Shown piece after piece: positions 33,215-41,854 of a stretch of 64,000 bases of DNA. The notes below the pieces were generated by a model. It saw only the letters and a list, made by a program, of their open reading frames with translations, had not been told where the DNA came from and made no database searches. The stretch spans positions 62,001-126,000 of the forward strand of contig JARGOX010000006.1 in assembly GCA_029233925.1 (NCBI GenBank), in the 5' to 3' direction. The stretch comes from Rhizobiaceae bacterium. Its GTDB lineage: Bacteria; Pseudomonadota; Alphaproteobacteria; Rhizobiales; Rhizobiaceae. The translations under genes and the position numbers were made by a program. How positions within the stretch are numbered: position 1 is the stretch's first letter; each line of letters opens with the position of its first letter.

Positions 33215-34750
33215 TTGCATAGAACCGGCCTGGCCATCCCGGCCATCAGGAAAACAGGAATAGTCGTTCTTGTCTTGTTCCTCGCGCTGGGCAGTGCCCT
33301 GGTGCGCAAGGAATACGTGTCTGAACGTTCCAGAGCGCAGGTACGGGTCCATACGGCCGCCCATGTGGTCGCAACACAGTTCGGCTGGATATTCGAATCA
33401 AGCGGCCAGACCTTGCGCCGCATAGAAGAGGCCATTGTCAAGGAAAATCTTCGCGCCAACAGCAACTCTATCATCGACATCAACAAGGCCGTCAGGGGCC
33501 TGCCGCGGGGCTCCCAGTATTCCGTCTACGACAGCCGGGGCGAACTCATCTATTCCAGTTTTGCCGATGCCGTCAGCATCAGCGTTGACGACCGGAGTTA
33601 CTTTGACAAATTGCGCAATGGCCAGGAACTTGTTCTATCACCCATGGTACAGGAACGGCTGAGCGGTGAGAAAGTCTTCATCATAGCCAAACGCCTGAAT
33701 GATGGTGGTGAATTTGCCGGCGTTGCAACCATTGCTATTCCCGTGACCACGCTCTCCTATCTTGCCAATACACTTGGGTTTACGGCCGGTTCCACCGTCA
33801 GCCTGATCCGTGAGGATGGCATGCTGATCGCCCGATCCCCGCCCATCGAACCGGTCAACCTGCGTGATTCCAAAGTCTTCGAAATGCTGGCAGACAACCC
33901 GGACGGGTTTTACGAAAGCGTTTCACCCGCCGATGGCATTGCACGCATTGTCGGTTATCACAAACTTCCCGACTGGCCGATCGTCGCCATAGCCGGAATG
34001 AATTCCGCCACAGCCATGGCGGGTTTCTGGCATGTCATGCTGATATGGGCACTGCTTGGATTGCCGATTCTCATGGGTCTTTATCTGGCTGTGGTAAAGC
34101 TTCAGAACATGATGCGCATTGACGAGGAGCGTCAGGAATCCCTGGCAATTGCCAACCAGAAGAATGAATTTCTTCTACGTGAAATACACCACCGCATCAA
34201 AAACAACCTGCAGACAGTTACATCACTTATCCGTCTGCAAAAGCTCCCTAACGGAGCAGGCGATGCACTGGTCGGCCGCATATCCGCCATGGCATCCGTT
34301 CACGAGGAAATGTACAAGTCCGACCAGTTCGAATCAGTAGAGGTTTCCCCCTATATCAAGAGGCTGACCAGCGATATCGTGACCGGCTATGGCAAGGATG
34401 TTGACATCACATTGGACATTGCCCCTGTCAGCCTGTCAGGAGACCGGGCAATGCAACTGGGTCTCCTCGTCAATGAACTCGTCGCCAATGCATTCAAACA
34501 TGCCTTCACCGATGGCGATAAGGGCAAGCTGCTGGTTCGCCTGACCGAGACGGCGGAGGAGGAACTGCAGCTGATCGTCCTCGACGACGGTCCGGGATTT
34601 GAAGCGGAAACCACCAGCAAGAATATGGGAAGCGTTCTGATCGCTGCCTTTGCCGGACAATTGGGCGGCACCTATGAAATACATTCAAACGATGGTACGC
34701 GGATCGAAGTCAGGTTTCCGAAGACAAATGGCCACGAGTCGACTGAGTAA
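33215..34750 (+). CDS. Membrane sensor histidine kinase with Cache-type sensor, HWE/HisKA_2 family
   Basis: About 511 residues. A first membrane segment (GIVVLVLFLALGSALV, about 14-29) is followed by a periplasmic Cache/PDC sensor (about 40-265), and a second segment (FWHVMLIWALLGLPILMGLYLAV, about 270-292). The kinase core has the phospho-acceptor His in LLREIHHRIKNNLQTVTSL (near residue 324) and ATP-binding boxes LLVNELVANAFKH, LDDGPGF and GSVLIAAFAGQLGG. The start is TTG at 33215; I see no better one. HisKA_2/HWE kinases often feed the PhyR-EcfG general stress response in Alphaproteobacteria, which fits the EcfG-like promoter nearby. No response regulator is adjacent. Confidence 0.88.
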   Translation: MHRTGLAIPAIRKTGIVVLVLFLALGSALVRKEYVSERSRAQVRVHTAAHVVATQFGWIFESSGQTLRRIEEAIVKENLRANSNSIIDINKAVRGLPRGSQYSVYDSRGELIYSSFADAVSISVDDRSYFDKLRNGQELVLSPMVQERLSGEKVFIIAKRLNDGGEFAGVATIAIPVTTLSYLANTLGFTAGSTVSLIREDGMLIARSPPIEPVNLRDSKVFEMLADNPDGFYESVSPADGIARIVGYHKLPDWPIVAIAGMNSATAMAGFWHVMLIWALLGLPILMGLYLAVVKLQNMMRIDEERQESLAIANQKNEFLLREIHHRIKNNLQTVTSLIRLQKLPNGAGDALVGRISAMASVHEEMYKSDQFESVEVSPYIKRLTSDIVTGYGKDVDITLDIAPVSLSGDRAMQLGLLVNELVANAFKHAFTDGDKGKLLVRLTETAEEELQLIVLDDGPGFEAETTSKNMGSVLIAAFAGQLGGTYEIHSNDGTRIEVRFPKTNGHESTE

Positions 34751-34777
34751 GGTCTGCGTGCACTCCTGAACTGGCGT

Positions 34778-35227
34778 TCACCTGTCCTCAATGTCGGCGA
34801 TCAACGCCTTCATCTGCGCAATCTCCTGCCGCTGTGCCTCGATAATTTTGTCGGCAAGTTCACGCACCCTCGGGTCAGTAATATTGGCCCGCTCACTGGT
34901 GAGTATGGCAATGGAATGATGCGGAATCATGGCTTTCATCCAAGCGGTATCGTCAATCGTCTCCTGACTTCGCACCAGATAGAGTGAGCCCGCAAATACA
35001 ATGACAGCACTGAGAAATATGGCAGCGTTGGCTTTCGTTTTTTCGTACATTCCCTGCATGAATGCCAGCATGACGATGGCCATGGCCGCGCCCATCAGCA
35101 AGGCCATATAGGCCCGTGTCTCGCTCCAGAATATATGATCAAGCTGATACGTGTTGAGATACATCAGCCCCAGCATCAAAGCCGTCGATGTCGCTATCAT
35201 GACACCAAATTTGGTATAACGTCCCAT
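34778..35227 (-). CDS. DUF305 domain membrane protein
   Basis: A 149-residue protein with three hydrophobic segments at the N-terminus (FGVMIATSTALMLGLMYL; YMALLMGAAMAIVMLAFMQG; AAIFLSAVIVFAGSLYLV) and a C-terminal helical DUF305 part (about 90-149) with MIPHHSIAILTSERANI, the family's MxxHH signature that may bind metal. It is convergent with the kinase gene. An EcfG-type promoter lies upstream, which suggests induction in the general stress response. The exact role is unknown. Confidence 0.88.
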   Translation of the reverse strand: MGRYTKFGVMIATSTALMLGLMYLNTYQLDHIFWSETRAYMALLMGAAMAIVMLAFMQGMYEKTKANAAIFLSAVIVFAGSLYLVRSQETIDDTAWMKAMIPHHSIAILTSERANITDPRVRELADKIIEAQRQEIAQMKALIADIEDR

Positions 35228-35253
35228 CCCGTGAACTCCTTTTACAGGAAATC

Positions 35254-35279
35254 AACGAATTGCAGGCGCAAAATGTTCC
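35254..35279 (-). promoter_or_regulatory. EcfG (general stress sigma)-type promoter for the DUF305 gene
   Basis: Minus strand GGAAC (35279-35275), 17 bases, CGTT (35257-35254), matching the alphaproteobacterial GGAAC-N16/17-CGTT pattern. The -10 is 26 bases before the start codon at 35227. Confidence 0.65.
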
Positions 35280-35396
35280 GTTTCAACCCGATTTCTGATC
35301 AGGAATTTATCATCCAGCCTGATAAAGAATGAGGAACAGACGCCACCCAAAAGACGTGCCCGCGTTTCGTGCCGGCAAGCGATAGGGTCCAAAGCA

Positions 35397-36833
35397 TCAA
35401 TTACTGTTGTCCGTTGCGGCCATTTTACGAACCCAAAGGACAATCCCCGCGTCCCTACCACGCAATGACTGTACTTCGTCCTTGCGGCTGTAATGATCAA
35501 GCAGGCCCGTGGCTTCCCCACTTTGTCGCTTGGCCGCTTCAACCAGATCGTCACTGAGAACGCACACGGTTCCCAATGAGCGTGTCAGTTCTTCAAGCCG
35601 GCTCGCCACATTGACCGCATCGCCAAGTGTGGCAAATTCCAATCGGCGTTCGGTACCGATATCGCCAAGAATGACTGAACCATAGTGCAGGCCAATCGAC
35701 AATTTGATGCGGGCCTCACCGCGCCCGCTTCGCTGATCATTCCACATATCCATGCGAGAAAAGAGTGCCTCGGCGCAACTTATGGCGTCGCATGCATCAC
35801 ACTTGCCCGCTTCCGGTGTGCCGAAGGTCACCATGACGCCGTCGCCCAGATACTTGTCGAGCGTGCCGCCGTGCTCAAAGACTGTCTCTTCAATCAACTG
35901 GTGGAAATCACGCAACATGGCGACAACAGCCTCAGGTGTTTCCTTTTCAGCCAGCCGTGTAAACCCCACGATATCGGCAAACATCACAGCCACGTCCTGT
36001 TCACGAACCGTACCCAACGGTTGGTCCCGCTCTGCCAGTTGATCAACGATATTCGGAGGGAAATGGCGCGCCAGATTGGTTCGTTCGCGCGTCGTGCTGG
36101 CCTGTCGCAACAACAGCTGATTCATTCGGAACGAATTGACGGCAAGGATCCCCGCGACAATCAGGAAGACGGTCACCTCTTCGATCCGGTTGGCCACACC
36201 AACCCGGCTGGGATCAATAAGTGACAGCAGGCGCTCGTCCCCCAGAGCAGCCTCACGCAGTCGATCAGTCAACTCCGGATCCACCGTACCGAAAAACAGG
36301 ATCAGAACCATGCCAAGAAGCCAGAGCACAGCCGCCCAGGTGCCGTAACTGATGACCGTGCGCCAACTGTAACCGAGTGTCATGGCAGCCAGGAAAACGT
36401 AGAAATATTTGAAATTGTTGAATTGGAACTGAATGGCACTTGGCCAATCCTGATCGAGAAACGGATTGGGGACCAGCATCCCGACAGTCATCAGCGCGAT
36501 GTCCATAAAGATCAATGTCAGTTCCCAACGCGACCTGCCGACTGTGCCAGCACGCAATTGCAACCATCCGATCAGCGCAAGACCAACCAGAACGGCTTCA
36601 TAAAAAAGCACATCCCAGGAGGGAATGATGAAGATCAGGAGCACGGCAATAATGCAAAGAGCGATCCAGCGCGCCCGGACAGCCAGGGCCAAACCTTCCC
36701 GCTTGTTTGTTTCAAGCGCTTGAAAAACATGACGATTTGAGTAATCGACCGTCTCATTGCGCGATAACAAACGAAAATTTTGCAGATAGTTGCGACTGTC
36801 TTTGTCAGTCTCCGGCACACCAACATCCGTCAT
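35397..36833 (-). CDS. Membrane-anchored class III adenylate/guanylate cyclase
   Basis: A 478-residue protein with about six hydrophobic helices (about residues 55-235) followed by a class III cyclase domain (about 280-440). Catalytic landmarks are VMFADIVGFTRLAE (metal Asp), DKYLGDGVMVTFGTPE (second Asp), and LEFATLGDAVNVASRLEE (transition-state Asn/Arg). A CDACDAISCAE Cys cluster lies between them. The soluble N-terminal 50 residues come before the helices. It probably makes cAMP in response to a membrane signal. A second, decayed cyclase gene lies at 45.3-46.1 kb. Confidence 0.9.
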   Translation of the reverse strand: MTDVGVPETDKDSRNYLQNFRLLSRNETVDYSNRHVFQALETNKREGLALAVRARWIALCIIAVLLIFIIPSWDVLFYEAVLVGLALIGWLQLRAGTVGRSRWELTLIFMDIALMTVGMLVPNPFLDQDWPSAIQFQFNNFKYFYVFLAAMTLGYSWRTVISYGTWAAVLWLLGMVLILFFGTVDPELTDRLREAALGDERLLSLIDPSRVGVANRIEEVTVFLIVAGILAVNSFRMNQLLLRQASTTRERTNLARHFPPNIVDQLAERDQPLGTVREQDVAVMFADIVGFTRLAEKETPEAVVAMLRDFHQLIEETVFEHGGTLDKYLGDGVMVTFGTPEAGKCDACDAISCAEALFSRMDMWNDQRSGRGEARIKLSIGLHYGSVILGDIGTERRLEFATLGDAVNVASRLEELTRSLGTVCVLSDDLVEAAKRQSGEATGLLDHYSRKDEVQSLRGRDAGIVLWVRKMAATDNSN

Positions 36834-36965
36834 TCAATATTCCATCGTCTGGTTTTGATGAGCGCTCAGGACCCCGTGGCCCGCATCACATGCTGTGGTG
36901 TTTATGAACGAGATCAAATTGGCGTGCAAACTGAAATGCCCCTGCGTTCACATCAGCGCATGGAA

Positions 36966-37574
36966 TCACGGATGAGGCGCATCCTCGCTTTTGTCCGTAC
37001 CATTCCATTGCCGGACTTTTTCAAATCGTTCGGGAAACCCTTCCGCATCGCCAAACTCGATAAAGCGCGGATACCGTTCATGCGTGCCTGCGACACGCCT
37101 TGCATGCTTGATGGGACACCAGTGTTGCTCTGTGCGCGAAGCAATTTCCCGTACAAAGGCGATCAGTCCATTGACATAAGAGCAATAGGTGCAATTGAGT
37201 TTTTGCAATCCATTGAGGTAAGCCAGGTGCCGCCGGTCGAAAACAATATAATCCGCCCGACGCACTTTCTCGATCCGGTAAACCGGAAAACAGACAGCCT
37301 GATAGGCAGTCACGAAAAGATCCAGTAGCAGGAAGGGAAAGATCAATGCATAGATGAAAGGAGCAGTCAGCGCCACCAGCAGCCTGGCCCCTTTCACATA
37401 GGACCAGAGCCTTGTTTTGATTTCCCTGTGACGACGCGCGACTTCGGCCTCGAATACGACGCGGCGTTTTTCGATGCGATAATTGAATTCATCTCGTTTT
37501 GCATCAATTTCATCCTCCAGTTGATCCTGAAGGCTTCGGATTCGAGCGACCAGATTTTCCACAGATACCGACAC
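36966..37574 (-). CDS. Conserved hypothetical protein with coiled coil, membrane hairpin and Cys motifs
   Basis: A 202-residue protein: an N-terminal charged coiled coil (residues 1-60, EDEIDAKRDEFNYRIEKRRV), two close hydrophobic stretches (LLVALTAPFIYALIFPFLLLD, about 65-90), then a soluble part with LQKLNCTYCSYVNG and HWCPIKHARR. The CxxC and the WCPIKHAR motif suggest a metal or haem-like site, but I do not recognise the family by name. It lies between the cyclase and PEP synthase genes, all on the minus strand, and has its own spacing of 132-204 bases on each side. Confidence 0.65.
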   Translation of the reverse strand: MSVSVENLVARIRSLQDQLEDEIDAKRDEFNYRIEKRRVVFEAEVARRHREIKTRLWSYVKGARLLVALTAPFIYALIFPFLLLDLFVTAYQAVCFPVYRIEKVRRADYIVFDRRHLAYLNGLQKLNCTYCSYVNGLIAFVREIASRTEQHWCPIKHARRVAGTHERYPRFIEFGDAEGFPERFEKVRQWNGTDKSEDAPHP

Positions 37575-37778
37575 GCAACATCCTCCTGATTTGGCCTATC
37601 CCACGGCGGATCCGCCAGAATGCAGCGATGGGAATGAAATCGACGGCCAATACACCTAAACAGGGTTTGACGTCCGCCGATTGAGGTGGATCAAGACTGC
37701 ACGATATTCAACTGTACGAACGAAAGAACAAGCTCCTCCAATGCGTGCATCCGCGCTATCTTTTCAGGAGCACTGGTA

Positions 37779-40190
37779 TCACCGATGGATTGCCGCATTG
37801 GCGACGCCGAGTTGCACCTCTTCACCGGCAATGCTGCGTTTCACCCGGACAAAACTGTCCGGCGTCACAGAAATCGAATCGATGCCGCAATCCACCAGAA
37901 ACCGGGCGAATTCCGGATGGTCGCTTGGCGCCTGTCCGCACAGTCCCACTTTTCTGTGCGCCTGATGCGCCTGCTCGATGATGTTCTTGATCATCCATTT
38001 TACAGCCGCATCCTGTTCATTGAACGCGCCCGACAGGGCTTCGCTGTCCCTGTCTATGCCCAGCGTCAATTGGGTCAGATCATTGGAACCGATGGAGAAG
38101 CCATCGAAGCGCTCGGCAAATTCCTTTGCCAGAATGACATTGGAAGGAATTTCGCACATGACATAAATCTTCAGGTCCTTTTTGCCGCGCTCAAGACCGA
38201 ATTCGGCCATCACCTCCAGCACCCTGTCAGCCTCATTGAGCGAGCGGCAAAACGGGATCATCACAATGACATTGGTAAAGCCGAGTTTTTCGCGCAGATG
38301 CCGGATCGCACGGCATTCCAGTTCAAACCCGGGCCGATAGGCTTCGGAATAATAGCGTGACGCGCCACGAAAGCCGATCATCGGGTTTTCTTCAACGGGT
38401 TCAAATTCGGCGCCACCAATCAGATTGGCATATTCGTTTGTCTTGAAATCGCTCATACGCACGATGACCGGACGGGGATGAAAGGTTGCGGCTATTTTCG
38501 CCAGACCACGCCCAAGGCGCTCGACGAAATAGTCGGTCTTGTCATCGTATCCCGCCGTCAATTCAGCAATTTCCCGCTTGGCTTTTTGGTCCTGCAATCG
38601 GTCAAAATGCACCAGTGCCATAGGGTGAATGCGGATGTGATTGGAGATCACAAACTCCATGCGCGCCAGACCCACACCGTCCGCAGGCATCTGCCACCAA
38701 CGAAATGCCGCAGCGGGATTGGCAAGATTGAGCATGACTTCGGTATCCGTTTCGAGAATGTCCTCGAGCATGACATCCTCTGCTTCAAAGTCTGCAAGTC
38801 CCTCATAGACAAATCCTATGTCTCCCTCCGCACAGGAAATCGTGACCTCCTGTTCGCTGTGCAGCAGATGTGTCGCATTCCCGGTTCCAACCACGGCCGG
38901 CAATCCCAGTTCCCGGCTGACAATCGCCGCATGGGAGGTGCGACCGCCGTGGTCGGTAATGATGCCTGCGGCCCGTTTCATGACAGGCACCCAATCGGGA
39001 TCGGTATTGGCCGTGACGAGGATGCTGCCATCGACGAAAAGATCAATGTCCCGAGGGCTGTCAATCATGCAAACCTGTCCGGCAACAATGGCCCCGCCAA
39101 CACTCAGTCCTTCGACCAGCACCTTGCCTTTCGATTTGATCCGATAGTCTTTGAGCAGCGACGCATCGCGGCTCGACTGAACGGTCTCCGGCCTTGCCTG
39201 CACGATGAAAATATCACCGCTCCTGCCATCCCTGGCCCATTCGATATCCATCGGACACTGGTAGTGCTCTTCGATAATGCAGGCCCAACGTGCAAGTATC
39301 AGGATTTCGCCATCCGACAGGACGAAGCCAGCGCGTTCCGCCTTTGATGTGGGCACGTTCCGGGTTTCCTGCCCTCCCCGCCCATAGACCATTTTTTGTT
39401 CTTTTGCGCCCAATTGCTTTTCAACGATCGGAACCAGCGAGACATCGCCAAGCAAGGGTTTGAAAACAACATATTCATCCGGATTGACTGTGCCCTGAAC
39501 AACATTTTCACCCAGCCCCCAGGCAGCATTGATGATCACCACCTTGTCAAAACCGGTTTCCGTGTCGATGGAAAACATCACACCGGAACTGCCTCTGTCG
39601 GCACGCACCATCAATTGCACGCCAATCGAAAGGGCCACCTTCATATGGTCGAAACCCTTGGCAATGCGGTAGCTGATGGCGCGATCCGTAAACAGCGAGG
39701 CATAACATTTCCGGCAGGCCTCCAGCAGCGCCTCTGGCCCTTGAATGTTGAGAAAACTTTCCTGCTGCCCGGCAAAACTGGCATCCGGCAAATCCTCTGC
39801 GGTGGCGCTCGAGCGCACAGCGACATCGACATCCGTGCGGTTTGACCGCTTCGAAAGCTCTGCGTAGGAAGACCTGATCAAGCTGGCCAGATCCTCAGGC
39901 CATTTTCCGCCAAGAATGGCTGTTCGAATGTGTCCTCCCGCCTGTGCAAGCGTTAGCGAACGCGCATTCAGCTGCCCCAACAGGTCTTCAATGGTCTGCC
40001 TGAGATTGTTCGCGTCGAGAAATTGCCAATAGGCTTGAGCCGTTGTCGCAAATCCGGCTGGCACATTGATGCCGGCGGCTGCAAGCGAACTGACCATTTC
40101 GCCCAGTGACGCGTTTTTGCCGCCCACAAGCGCCACGTCATTGCGATTGCAATCCTCAAACCAGATAATGGATTTCGTATGGTCGTTCAT
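37779..40190 (-). CDS. ppsA: Phosphoenolpyruvate synthase
   Basis: An 803-residue PEP synthase converting pyruvate and ATP to PEP, AMP and phosphate. It has the N-terminal ATP-grasp domain (LVGGKNASLGEM near residue 22; VRSSATAEDLPDASFAGQQ), the phospho-His swivel domain with catalytic His in GGRTSHAAIVSRELGLPAVVG, and the C-terminal PEP/pyruvate barrel with GLARMEFVISNHI and VGLCGQAPSDHPEFARFLV. The length fits the family. It allows growth on pyruvate-forming substrates and belongs to the minus-strand island. Confidence 0.95.
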   Translation of the reverse strand: MNDHTKSIIWFEDCNRNDVALVGGKNASLGEMVSSLAAAGINVPAGFATTAQAYWQFLDANNLRQTIEDLLGQLNARSLTLAQAGGHIRTAILGGKWPEDLASLIRSSYAELSKRSNRTDVDVAVRSSATAEDLPDASFAGQQESFLNIQGPEALLEACRKCYASLFTDRAISYRIAKGFDHMKVALSIGVQLMVRADRGSSGVMFSIDTETGFDKVVIINAAWGLGENVVQGTVNPDEYVVFKPLLGDVSLVPIVEKQLGAKEQKMVYGRGGQETRNVPTSKAERAGFVLSDGEILILARWACIIEEHYQCPMDIEWARDGRSGDIFIVQARPETVQSSRDASLLKDYRIKSKGKVLVEGLSVGGAIVAGQVCMIDSPRDIDLFVDGSILVTANTDPDWVPVMKRAAGIITDHGGRTSHAAIVSRELGLPAVVGTGNATHLLHSEQEVTISCAEGDIGFVYEGLADFEAEDVMLEDILETDTEVMLNLANPAAAFRWWQMPADGVGLARMEFVISNHIRIHPMALVHFDRLQDQKAKREIAELTAGYDDKTDYFVERLGRGLAKIAATFHPRPVIVRMSDFKTNEYANLIGGAEFEPVEENPMIGFRGASRYYSEAYRPGFELECRAIRHLREKLGFTNVIVMIPFCRSLNEADRVLEVMAEFGLERGKKDLKIYVMCEIPSNVILAKEFAERFDGFSIGSNDLTQLTLGIDRDSEALSGAFNEQDAAVKWMIKNIIEQAHQAHRKVGLCGQAPSDHPEFARFLVDCGIDSISVTPDSFVRVKRSIAGEEVQLGVANAAIHR

Positions 40191-40273
40191 CGTTACAGCC
40201 TTTCCTTGCCAGGGGGCCTTTGCCTGCCTTATTTCTGCCGAACAGATATTCCGTCAGAACAATGCAGGATCCC

Positions 40274-40951
40274 TCAGTCCCCGGAACTGGCATTTTGTGA
40301 TTGCATGACAGGCAGCGCCCGCATGATGTCGGCAACTTCGCTGTCGGTGACTTGCGTAAAGTCGGCATAATAGGCACCGACCGCGTAAAAAGGGCTTGGC
40401 GTGTAAAGGCAGACGCATTCGTCTGCTTCATGTTCAAGCCGTTTCAATGTATCGGGCGGTGAAACCGGCAGCGCCACAATGATGCGGCTTGCGCCACGAT
40501 GCCTGTAGGCCTGAATGGCCACAGACATGCTTGCGCCCGTGGCAGCGCCATCATCTACCATCAGCAGCGTTTTGCCGGCCACAAGAACAGACGGCCGATC
40601 TGCCAGATACAGGCTTTTGCGTCGCTCGATCTCGGGTAGTTTGTCCATTCCAAGTTGCTGGACCTCGGCAATGCTCAACCCCAACTCCCTGGCGATCTCA
40701 CGATTGACCACCACCTGTGGATCATCGCCATCGACGATGGCGCCAATCGCCAACTCGTTGTGGCCCGGCGCTCCGATCTTTCGCACAAACACCAGATCCA
40801 TCTCCAGGTGACGTGCGCTACAGATTTCGGCAGCGACTGGAACACCGCCACGAGGCAGGGCGACGACGAGCGTTGACGCTGCATCCAGTTCCGGCAATGC
40901 AACTGCCAATTGGCGACCCGCGTCGGCCCGGTCCAAAAACAGATTGCTCAT
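40274..40951 (-). CDS. Phosphoribosyltransferase-family protein
   Basis: A 225-residue type I phosphoribosyltransferase fold. The PRPP-binding motif is LLMVDDGAATGASMSVAI, and the N-terminal PRGGVPVAAEI loop and DLVFVRKIGAPGHNELAIGA are typical of the stand-alone stress-island form. I start at the ATG at 40951 (MSNLFLDRADAG). Its usual partner, a dienelactone-type hydrolase, is encoded 20 kb away (20591). The true substrate is unknown. It sits 83 bases upstream of ppsA on the same strand. Confidence 0.87.
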   Translation of the reverse strand: MSNLFLDRADAGRQLAVALPELDAASTLVVALPRGGVPVAAEICSARHLEMDLVFVRKIGAPGHNELAIGAIVDGDDPQVVVNREIARELGLSIAEVQQLGMDKLPEIERRKSLYLADRPSVLVAGKTLLMVDDGAATGASMSVAIQAYRHRGASRIIVALPVSPPDTLKRLEHEADECVCLYTPSPFYAVGAYYADFTQVTDSEVADIMRALPVMQSQNASSGD

Positions 40952-41132
40952 AGCGTATGCGCCTTTCCCATGAGATGGTCTCTGAACCCTGTGGTGGGGG
41001 TGAGAGCAGCCATCCATACTCACTGCCTGATGACAAGGCAGCAGACCACGAAAAACGCCAGTGCACATTGACATCGGTCAATGCTCTGAGATTGGGAATA
41101 CGAAGCCCGCAGTCTATCCGATCGCGGCCTGA

Positions 41133-41843
41133 TCAATCGGCAACAGGTGCTTCGGATTTGTCGAGCGGATGATCAAATTCAAGTAAAATCGGACGATGGT
41201 CGGACGGACCTTTGAGCAAAGTGCGCGACGCAAAACAGTGCAACTCGCGAACCATGCATCGATCCAGGCGAAACGGCATGATTTCCTGCGCGTGATGGGT
41301 TGTCTCCCGCGGGCCGACATCTGTGAATTCACGCAGCGCTGCCGGGCCGAGCAAATTGTAATCACCGATAATCGCTGTCGGACCCTCGGTCGAACGGGCG
41401 ATCAGCCGCAACTGACGACGATTGAGCAATTGACCATGCGACAAATGAACATTGGCAATGGACAGATCACCGATCTCCAGAAGCTGTGCAAACCGGGTGG
41501 GAAACTTCCCCGGCAACTTCGATTCGGGAAGCTGCAGCGGCTTTGGATGGATCAGATCCGATCGGCTCCAGGCTGCCAATCCATGGCGGCGTCCCGGCCA
41601 GGATTGCTCGTAATATCGCCCGCCAACCAGATCAGACAACGGCTGGATGATCTCGGTCACTTCCTGCATGAGGAACAAATCCGGTTTTTCCTGCTCTATG
41701 AGCGCGGAAATATCACTCACAAGCGCACCTGAACGATGCAACAGGTTCCAGCTTATGATGCGCAATTTTCTTTTTGAGCCTACGACATGAGGTGTGGCCT
41801 CGGAACTGGCCATGCCTTTCAATCTGTCAACGAGTTTCCGCAT
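41133..41843 (-). CDS. Endonuclease/exonuclease/phosphatase family protein
   Basis: A 236-residue EEP-fold hydrolase. Landmarks are RIISWNLLHRS (Asn), LFLMQEVTEI (metal Glu), SIANVHLSHGQLLNRRQL (Asn-His), AIIGDYNLLG (Asp/Asn) and the C-terminal SDHRPILLEF (Asp-His pair). Such proteins act on nucleic acids or phospholipid headgroups. Its close coupling to the cardiolipin synthase gene (11 bases) hints at lipid metabolism, as EEP proteins often accompany PLD-type synthases. Confidence 0.85.
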   Translation of the reverse strand: MRKLVDRLKGMASSEATPHVVGSKRKLRIISWNLLHRSGALVSDISALIEQEKPDLFLMQEVTEIIQPLSDLVGGRYYEQSWPGRRHGLAAWSRSDLIHPKPLQLPESKLPGKFPTRFAQLLEIGDLSIANVHLSHGQLLNRRQLRLIARSTEGPTAIIGDYNLLGPAALREFTDVGPRETTHHAQEIMPFRLDRCMVRELHCFASRTLLKGPSDHRPILLEFDHPLDKSEAPVAD

Positions 41844-41854
41844 CGATCAACCCC

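Noticed and set aside
32896-33222. A 108-codon plus-strand frame upstream of the histidine kinase.
   Set aside because: It has no recognisable domain and no ribosome site, overlaps the kinase start, and its composition is ordinary for non-coding DNA.
40300-41070. A longer N-terminus for the phosphoribosyltransferase (start at 41074).
   Set aside because: The extra 41 residues are unlike the family, and the ATG at 40951 begins the conserved part.
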